20,008 nt of DNA. It comes from JANSWY01 sp038525605. GTDB lineage: Bacteria > Bacteroidota > Bacteroidia > Cytophagales > Cyclobacteriaceae. The DNA lies in assembly GCA_038525605.1 (NCBI GenBank), contig JBCBHL010000106.1, positions 1 to 20,008 on the forward strand, in the 5' to 3' direction. The number at the start of each line of letters is the position of its first letter. The first letter of the stretch is position 1. Position numbers and translations under genes: made by a program. Below are positions 14,745-20,008 of this stretch, one piece after another. Under the pieces are notes generated by a model, which did no database searches, was not told where the DNA came from, and was given only the letters and a program-made list of their open reading frames with translations.

Positions 14745-15192
14745 CAGATTGGATCATTGATTTGCAGGATTGCTTTCAAAATAAAAAATGGCCTGAAGTA
14801 GTTACCAACTCATGAGGGGAACCGCTGGTGTGAAGGCAAAAAAGTGAATAGGAGTAGCCTGATTAACCTCAGTTTTCGCCTTTTTCATAAGTATTCAATG
14901 CTGTGAACAGTTCAGTAAGTTTGTGAGCCATTCCTAATTTCACGCAAATTCAAACTATTACATTTTTCAACTGATATTTATCAGTTATGTATCCCAAAAT
15001 CATCAGTTTGGTATTTCTACCTGTCGATTATTTTGCACTTGATTGAATAATTCTAAAGCTGATTCATTTCAAATACATAAGCTTAAGACGCAATTGGTTG
15101 ATGATTAGCTGCTTTGGAAATCAGATACAACAAACCTCCCAATATTGGTTCTATTCAGATGAATACTGAAAACGGTCTTAGTTGAATTTATT
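14745..15192. other. Intergenic region upstream of ppc
   Basis: No gene is seen in these 448 bases. It holds a perfect 18-bp dyad at 14969-14986 (separate entry) and a 10-bp palindrome CCAATATTGG at 15139-15148, 44 bp before the ppc start. A weak AAGGC/GCCTT pairing around 14840-14885 ends in a T-run and might serve as a loose terminator for the preceding operon, but the loop is long. No clear promoter was found. Confidence 0.5.
14969..14986. promoter_or_regulatory. Perfect dyad resembling a Crp/Fnr box
   Basis: AACTGATA and TATCAGTT are perfect 8-bp inverted arms around TT. The core CTGAT-N4-ATCAG differs from the classical FNR box (TTGAT-N4-ATCAA) only at its outermost bases. Two bases between the arms is too tight for a simple RNA hairpin, so a protein-bound operator is likelier. 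It lies between the Crp/Fnr operon and ppc, 206 bp before the ppc start; the binder is inferred. Confidence 0.42.
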
Positions 15193-17925
15193 ATGAAACA
15201 AAATAGTGAAATGACACATGCATTACTCCAGCAGGAAGGACTTGCTAAAATAAAAACCGACTTCCATTACCTGATTGCAATGTTTAAGGAGATGCTCACC
15301 GCGATCGGTGAAAGTGACCTGGCCGAGGTTTTGCCATTTGATGGTCGGGGGATTTCAGAAATTGGTGATCATTCCAATGAAAAGCTGACGCAGGCTATCG
15401 GGATTTGCTTTGAGTTGCTCAATCTGGCAGAAGAAAATGCGGCCACTCAGTACAGAAGAAAGGCAGAAACACTTTTTGGACTACAATCTACACGAGGATC
15501 GTGGGGAGAGATGTTGAGTCAATTGAAGGCTGCTGCCACTGACGAACAAAAAATTGCTGAAAAGCTGAAGGAGGTAAAAGTAGTTCCTGTTCTGACAGCA
15601 CACCCCACAGAGGCCAAGCGTCTGACCGTTTTAGACATCCACCGGGAATTGTATCTGTTATTGGTAAAAAGAGAAAACCCTAATTGGTCTACTTCGGAAC
15701 AAGCCGGACTAAAGCGGGAAATCATCGGTTTGATGGAGCGCTGGTGGCGTACAGGAGAGATTTATCTTGAAAAGCCAAGGCTGGAAGATGAAAGAAATAA
15801 CCTGATGCATTATTTTGTTAATGTATTTCCGGAAGCAGTACGCTTAACAGATCAACGACTGCAGGATGCATGGGAGGCACATGGTTTTACCAGTGAATTA
15901 CTGGAATGGCCGGAACAATTTCCGATTATGCAGTTTGGGAGTTGGGTAGGTGGTGACAGGGATGGACATCCGTTCGTGACTCCTGAATTCACAGCTTCCA
16001 CTCTAAGGCTTCATCGGCGAGCAGCGCTAAAAATGGTTCGCAAGCAACTGATGGAACTGGCAGCACAGCTGAGCATTTCGGGCTATCAGCACAATATTCC
16101 TGAGGAGTTCTTGGAGGAAATTCAACTGGTAGCTGGTCTTTTCATGGAAAAAGGGAAGGAAGCGTTGCAAAGAAATCCTTCAGAGCCGTTGCGGCAATAT
16201 GTAAATCTTCTAATAATTCGATTGGATCAAACCATTGCTGACAATCACACAATGGGAAAGATGAGTTATTTTCGTTCGGCAGATGATTTGTCTGATGAAC
16301 TAAAGAAATTGAGACAACTGCTGATCGACATGGGCGCAGAAAAGATTGCCAGGCAATGTTTGTTCCCAATCGAGCGGATGATACAATGTTTTGGTTTTCA
16401 CCTGGCGAAATTAGATATCAGGCAAAACAGTGATTACCACGAAAAGGCAATCAGTCAGATTCTGGCAGCTTCCGGTGAAGAAAACCATGATTATGGTAGC
16501 TGGACCGAGGAAGAGCGACTGGAGTTTTTGAATAAGGAATTGAAAAGTAACAGACCATTTTTAGTGGCTGGAACTGCTGCCGGACCGGAAGCAGATAATG
16601 TGCTTGGTTATCTGCGGGAGGTAAAAACCTACATCGATGAATATGGCACAGATGGCATAGGTTCCATTATAGTCAGCATGACCCGTAGTTTAAGCGACCT
16701 GTTGCTGGTATTTGTCTTTTTACGGGAAGTAGGCTTGCATAATGAAAACCTGCCAGTGGCACCACTGCTGGAAACCATCGATGATCTGATTGCAGGACCT
16801 GAAATCTTAACAGCTTATTTGAACCACCCGGTGATTGAAAAGCAAAGGAAGGAACTGTCAGACTTCACACAGGAAGTGATGCTGGGTTATAGCGACAGCA
16901 ATAAGGACGGTGGAATTCTGACCAGTAGGTGGAACATTTACAAGGCTGAAGAAAACCTGACAAAAGTAGCTGATGAATTGGGCGTGAAACTATGCTTTTT
17001 CCACGGACGTGGTGGGACGATTAGCCGTGGAGGAGGGAAGATTCACCGGTTTTTGGACAGCATGCCTTCAGGCTCGATGAGTGGTCAGATTAAAATGACA
17101 GTACAGGGAGAAACCATTGCCAATCAATTTGCCAACCGCCTCACGGCGACCTATAATCTGGAGATGTTTGTGGCAGGAACGGCCAGACAGGCCATGATCG
17201 AGGGTACTGATTCGAGAGATGATTACCTCTATGAAATGATGGATCGCTTAGTAGATCTGGCGCGGAAAACGTACCGCAAACTGCTCGACCATCCAAATTT
17301 CATAGATTTTTATGCAAAAGCCACACCTATTGATGTATTGGAACAAAGTAAGATTGGTTCCAGGCCGGCACGCAGAACGGGTCAGCGGTCTTTGGATGAT
17401 CTTCGTTCTATTCCCTGGGTGTTTAGCTGGAGTCAGTCGAGGTATAATTTGACAGGCTGGTTTGGTATAGGAGCAGCTTTGGAAGAGTTTCATAAGCAGT
17501 ATCCGGAAGATTTTGAACAGATGAAAAAGCTGGCAAAAGAATGGCCATTCCTGAAGTATCGCCTCATTCAGATAGAATCGAATCTACTGAATGCTGATAC
17601 AGCTATCATGAAGGAGTTTGCGGATTTGGTAGAAGATCCACAGGTTTCCAAAGAGCTAACTAAGCTGATATTGACAGACTATGATACTTGTCTGGAGAGT
17701 ATTGCGAATATCATGGAAGCACCGTTGGAGGTGAGGCGTATTTCCAAGTTGGAAAACATCAGGCTTAGAAAAGATGCTTTGCGTATCCTGCATGAGATTC
17801 AGCTGGACTACCTCACCAAATGGCGTAAGCTGGAAGATGCTGATCCGGAGAGAAGCAACCAGTATCTGTTACAGCTGCTGATGCTTGTAAATGCCTTATC
17901 CGGCGGACTGAAAAGTACGGGTTGA
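15193..17925 (+). CDS. ppc: Phosphoenolpyruvate carboxylase
   Basis: This 910-residue cytosolic enzyme adds bicarbonate to phosphoenolpyruvate to give oxaloacetate, refilling the TCA cycle. It carries the catalytic-His motif VLTAHPTEA (H137), GGDRDGHP, the second signature GYSDSNKDGG (565-574, K571), and the glycine loop FHGRGGTISRGGG (603-615; R606 and R612 match E. coli R581 and R587). It ends in STG, where RNTG or QNTG is usual. Length is near the E. coli enzyme (883). By eye-alignment, three of the four E. coli aspartate-inhibition residues differ: K773 to N800, R832 to E854, N881 to S908. Feedback inhibition by aspartate is therefore likely weak or different. The gene is monocistronic, with 448 bp before it. 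An ATG at 15211 is an alternative start. Confidence 0.97.
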   Translation: MKQNSEMTHALLQQEGLAKIKTDFHYLIAMFKEMLTAIGESDLAEVLPFDGRGISEIGDHSNEKLTQAIGICFELLNLAEENAATQYRRKAETLFGLQSTRGSWGEMLSQLKAAATDEQKIAEKLKEVKVVPVLTAHPTEAKRLTVLDIHRELYLLLVKRENPNWSTSEQAGLKREIIGLMERWWRTGEIYLEKPRLEDERNNLMHYFVNVFPEAVRLTDQRLQDAWEAHGFTSELLEWPEQFPIMQFGSWVGGDRDGHPFVTPEFTASTLRLHRRAALKMVRKQLMELAAQLSISGYQHNIPEEFLEEIQLVAGLFMEKGKEALQRNPSEPLRQYVNLLIIRLDQTIADNHTMGKMSYFRSADDLSDELKKLRQLLIDMGAEKIARQCLFPIERMIQCFGFHLAKLDIRQNSDYHEKAISQILAASGEENHDYGSWTEEERLEFLNKELKSNRPFLVAGTAAGPEADNVLGYLREVKTYIDEYGTDGIGSIIVSMTRSLSDLLLVFVFLREVGLHNENLPVAPLLETIDDLIAGPEILTAYLNHPVIEKQRKELSDFTQEVMLGYSDSNKDGGILTSRWNIYKAEENLTKVADELGVKLCFFHGRGGTISRGGGKIHRFLDSMPSGSMSGQIKMTVQGETIANQFANRLTATYNLEMFVAGTARQAMIEGTDSRDDYLYEMMDRLVDLARKTYRKLLDHPNFIDFYAKATPIDVLEQSKIGSRPARRTGQRSLDDLRSIPWVFSWSQSRYNLTGWFGIGAALEEFHKQYPEDFEQMKKLAKEWPFLKYRLIQIESNLLNADTAIMKEFADLVEDPQVSKELTKLILTDYDTCLESIANIMEAPLEVRRISKLENIRLRKDALRILHEIQLDYLTKWRKLEDADPERSNQYLLQLLMLVNALSGGLKSTG

Positions 17926-18005
17926 TGGGTGTTGAAAGGTATTTCAGAATCAAAAGATACTGAGAAAAATACCTAAAAGTGGGTATTGCGGATGGCATGC
18001 CGATG

Positions 18006-18031
18006 AACTTTCTTTAAAGAGAGTTTTTATT
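18006..18031 (+). terminator. Candidate ppc terminator
   Basis: AACTTTC (18006-18012) pairs with GAGAGTT (18019-18025), with one G-U pair in RNA and loop TTTAAA. It runs directly into TTTATT. It lies 80 bp after the ppc stop. The stem is AT-rich and only 7 bp, so it is a plausible but weak rho-independent terminator. Confidence 0.42.
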
Positions 18032-18254
18032 AAGAGATTCATCAAGTAGTAAGTTTAGGATTAGTCGATTGATTATACGTTTAATGTACGATTGTGCAGG
18101 ACGAAAACATAGACAAGTTTCTCTGTGAACTAAAAACGTTGGCAAGTAGTAACAAAGTAGGTATATTTAATTAGATAACGCTTAAAATAGAGCTTGGCAG
18201 CAGGTTTTGTTAAATGTCTCTGCTAAAGCATCAGTTTTGTTGAAAGGTAAATAA

Positions 18255-18271
18255 GTGGACAATATGTCCAC
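18255..18271. promoter_or_regulatory. Perfect 17-bp operator-like dyad
   Basis: GTGGACA and TGTCCAC form perfect 7-bp inverted arms around ATA. The site lies 37 bp before the ATG at 18309. A GTG at 18255 is in frame with the downstream gene, but it is the first base triplet of this dyad, and the peptide it would add has no sign of being real. I therefore read the dyad as a repressor or activator site in the leader or promoter. Confidence 0.55.
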
Positions 18272-18308
18272 ATACTTAATGTTATGGCTAATTAGGTACT
18301 CGCAAAAT

Positions 18309-19403
18309 ATGAATGTAGAAAGACTAAAAACAATACTAGAAGCGATCCAAAAGGATTTAAAAAGTACTGGGGTAATTGCTGAGATTCAGAACCTAAGAAA
18401 CCATTTGCAAAACACTATCAATCAACCTCAACAACCCACTCATCAACAAAATCTGGTAAAAACAAAGAGCTCCGTAAGTAAGAAACTTAACTCTTCGGCT
18501 TCAAACAATTTCAGCCCTGGGTGGCTTCAAATAATTGATGAGATTGGCGACAGTAGTTTATTTGGAACCGAACTAGCAGAAAAGATCGACTCAATATTCG
18601 AAAAAAACCAGATTACACCTCAAGCCGCCCTTACAGAAATTGATGAGATTGTGAACTCCTTGACTGCTTTCAATTCATCCCTTGAGCAAACTGTAAAAGG
18701 ATTAAATGGATTAGGAATTGAGTCCGATGATTTGGACGCAGGAGAATGTGAAATTGGCTACTCAATACCACGAGCATTTGTCAATAACAAGTTAACTGAA
18801 CTTGAATCAGAGATTCATGAACTGAACTTTATTTTGAATAACATCTCTGAGGTAATTCATGGAGAGAAAGTAGAATATGAAGTAAAAACCATTTCATCGA
18901 GTGACTTCCTACTATATGTCTCAGCTGGACTCTCAGTTACAAGCTTCTTAGGAGTTGCGCTAGAGAAAATTATAACTACCTATAAAACGATACTTGAAAT
19001 TAAGAAACTCAGGAAAGACCTAAAAGATAAAGGAGTTCCTGATAAAGAGACTAAAGGAATTGAAAAGCATGCTAATGAAAGCATGGGAAAAGAAATCAAG
19101 AAAATTGTTGATGAAGCCATTAAGGAGCATTACAAGGAAAAAAATGCTGAACGAAAGAACGAATTAACAAATGGCCTGACCATATCCCTCAACAAACTTT
19201 CAAACCGAATTGATAAAGGTTTCAACGTTGAAATAAGAGTAAAGGAACTTCCGGAACCAGAAGAAGAAACAGAACTGACAGAAGAACAAAAGGTACAAAT
19301 TGAATCAATACAACAGATTCAAAGTTCTTCTAAGGCTCTCGAATTTATCAAAATATCTGGTGAACCAATTTTACAACTTGAAGAGGAAAATGGAAAGAAA
19401 TGA
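18309..19403 (+). CDS. Uncharacterised protein with helical N-terminus, Q-rich linker and one hydrophobic segment
   Basis: I do not recognise the family. From the ATG at 18309 the product has 364 residues. A helical start (about 1-38) leads into a Gln/Pro linker (39-48), then a folded region containing LDAGECEIGYSIPRAF and a following helix. A hydrophobic stretch at about 200-222 (FLLYVSAGLSVTSFLGVAL) may enter a membrane. The rest is charged and coiled-coil-like, ending in an acidic, Gln-rich tail. Similar proteins with an E-x-G-x-x-I-P-R-A core exist, in my memory, as scattered hypothetical genes of variable genome regions. The DNA is more AT-rich than the ppc gene, and an attC-like palindrome begins 4 bp after the stop. 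Both suggest an accessory, possibly cassette-borne gene. Confidence 0.7.
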   Translation: MNVERLKTILEAIQKDLKSTGVIAEIQNLRNHLQNTINQPQQPTHQQNLVKTKSSVSKKLNSSASNNFSPGWLQIIDEIGDSSLFGTELAEKIDSIFEKNQITPQAALTEIDEIVNSLTAFNSSLEQTVKGLNGLGIESDDLDAGECEIGYSIPRAFVNNKLTELESEIHELNFILNNISEVIHGEKVEYEVKTISSSDFLLYVSAGLSVTSFLGVALEKIITTYKTILEIKKLRKDLKDKGVPDKETKGIEKHANESMGKEIKKIVDEAIKEHYKEKNAERKNELTNGLTISLNKLSNRIDKGFNVEIRVKELPEPEEETELTEEQKVQIESIQQIQSSSKALEFIKISGEPILQLEEENGKK

Positions 19404-19406
19404 CCA

Positions 19407-19564
19407 TAACATACTATGAATGAATGGGGTTTTATCGGTCGGGAAAGTTTGGTGGGGATTGGAAAGTCCGCCACTTTTAGTAAATCTAAAGAATCGTGTG
19501 GCTCTAATGAGCTCGTGAGGTTAGTACATTCTATTCCCCACTCAACATAGCTTAGACGTTAAAC
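19407..19564. repeat. attC-like imperfect palindrome, possible integron recombination site
   Basis: The arms begin with TAAC (19407-19410) and end with GTTA (19558-19561, within GTTAAAC, which fits the attC core GTTRRRY). Inside, CTATG (19414-19418) pairs with CATAG (19546-19550) and TGGGG (19425-19429) pairs with CCCCA (19536-19540), with unpaired bases between, as in attC sites. The ~100-nt interior also folds (for example AAAGT...ACTTT, 19444-19448 with 19472-19476). It fills the whole gap between two same-strand genes, the next of which starts 18 bp after the core. It is slightly longer than usual attC sites, and its left core (CCATAAC) is imperfect. Confidence 0.5.
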
Positions 19565-19582
19565 AACATTAAAATAGAAATA

Positions 19583-20008
19583 ATGAAAATAGCAGCATTC
19601 AATGTAGAAAACCTATTTGATAGAGCTAAAGCTTTCAATGAAGATGATAGTTCAATAACTCAAGATGTTTTAAAAGCAACAGCCGAAATAAATTCAATTT
19701 TGGAAAAGGAAGAATATAAAGAGTCAGACAAAAAAAGAATTATTGAACTAATAGATTTCTTAGATTTAACCAAATCTGATAAAGGAGAATTTGTTGTATT
19801 ACGAAAAATAAGAGGTAAAATAGTTAAACGTCCAAGAAACAAACCAATTGAAATATTAGCATCAGGTCGAAATGATTGGGTCGGGTGGGTTGAGTTGAAA
19901 ACAGCACCTGTAAATGAGATTGCTGTTGTAAATACGGGAAAAGTAATTAGAGATGTAAATGCTGATGTCTTAGCCGTGATAGAGGCAGAGGATAGAGTTT
20001 CTCTTAAA
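19583..20008 (+). CDS. Endonuclease/exonuclease/phosphatase-family protein (5' part, cut by window end)
   Basis: The frame is open from ATG 19583 to the last base, giving the first 142 residues. The start MKIAAFNVENLFDRAKAF is the classic first strand of the EEP fold, with N7 as the expected metal/phosphate-site residue. ADVLAVIEAEDR at 127-138 holds the conserved metal-binding glutamate (E134). Between them lies an insertion-like helical part (about 20-60). Relatives cleave DNA, RNA or phosphodiesters; the exact substrate is unknown without the C-terminal half. It follows the attC-like palindrome by 18 bp, as gene cassettes do, so it may be a cassette gene. Confidence 0.85.
   Translation, partial: MKIAAFNVENLFDRAKAFNEDDSSITQDVLKATAEINSILEKEEYKESDKKRIIELIDFLDLTKSDKGEFVVLRKIRGKIVKRPRNKPIEILASGRNDWVGWVELKTAPVNEIAVVNTGKVIRDVNADVLAVIEAEDRVSLK

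Larger units (their letters stand above)
17926..18308. other. Intergenic region after ppc
   Basis: No gene is supported. GGTATTTCAG (17938-17947) can pair with CTG...AAATACC (17960-17973), and the same AATACC can instead pair with GGTATT at 17982-17987, so two mutually exclusive hairpins are possible. GGCATGCC (17994-18001) is an 8-bp palindrome. A weak terminator (18006-18031) and a 17-bp operator-like dyad (18255-18271) complete the region. Confidence 0.5.

Noticed and set aside
18100..18254. A second attC-like site before the 364-residue protein gene
   Set aside because: GTTGGCA and GTTAAAT occur here, but no paired arms of the kind seen at 19407-19564 could be found, so this side of a cassette is not supported.

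Overview
The window looks like a chromosomal segment of a Bacteroidota bacterium, most likely in or near the order Cytophagales. This rests on the AT-rich intergenic DNA, the near absence of Shine-Dalgarno sequences, probable TTG starts, secreted proteins whose signal peptides end in A-Q, and families typical of that phylum: a cysteine-rich YdeI protein, a DUF6263-like protein, and an isoquinoline-1-oxidoreductase-type enzyme with a diheme cytochrome partner. No tRNA, rRNA, CRISPR array or intact transposase is visible.

Bases 1-4700 hold a three-gene operon for a periplasmic molybdenum hydroxylase/aldehyde-oxidase-type enzyme (diheme cytochrome c, 2Fe-2S subunit, Tat-exported molybdopterin subunit). 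A convergent AraC-family regulator follows. The same 19-bp element (18 of 19 identical) lies upstream of both the operon and the regulator gene, which suggests the regulator controls both.

Bases 4993-8921 hold the most unusual module. A roughly 980-residue protein has a long helical N-terminal part and a C-terminal Orc1/STAND-like NTPase plus winged-helix part with an eroded P-loop. It is followed after 2 bp by an MscS-type mechanosensitive channel. I propose these two genes as a functional pair of unknown role.

Bases 9136-12548 carry small housekeeping or accessory genes: a secreted DUF6263-like protein, two tandem two-helix membrane proteins with a probable bacterial PH-like domain, a possible DUF4265 protein, and a YdeI/OmdA-family protein. 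Bases 12549-13236 are non-coding, with two strong hairpins that look like a dispersed repeat. They also hold one copy of a ~90-bp palindrome-containing element whose other copy lies at 10206-10302. Each copy ends upstream of a gene at almost the same distance.

Bases 13237-14744 form a small operon: Crp/Fnr-type regulator, SRPBCC protein, four-helix membrane protein. Bases 15193-17925 encode phosphoenolpyruvate carboxylase, an anaplerotic enzyme, in which three of the four aspartate-inhibition residues known from E. coli are replaced. The right end (18000-20008) is more AT-rich and looks accessory. It holds an unrecognised protein preceded by a perfect 17-bp dyad, a 158-bp imperfect palindrome that resembles an integron attC site, and the start of an endonuclease/exonuclease/phosphatase-family gene cut by the window end.
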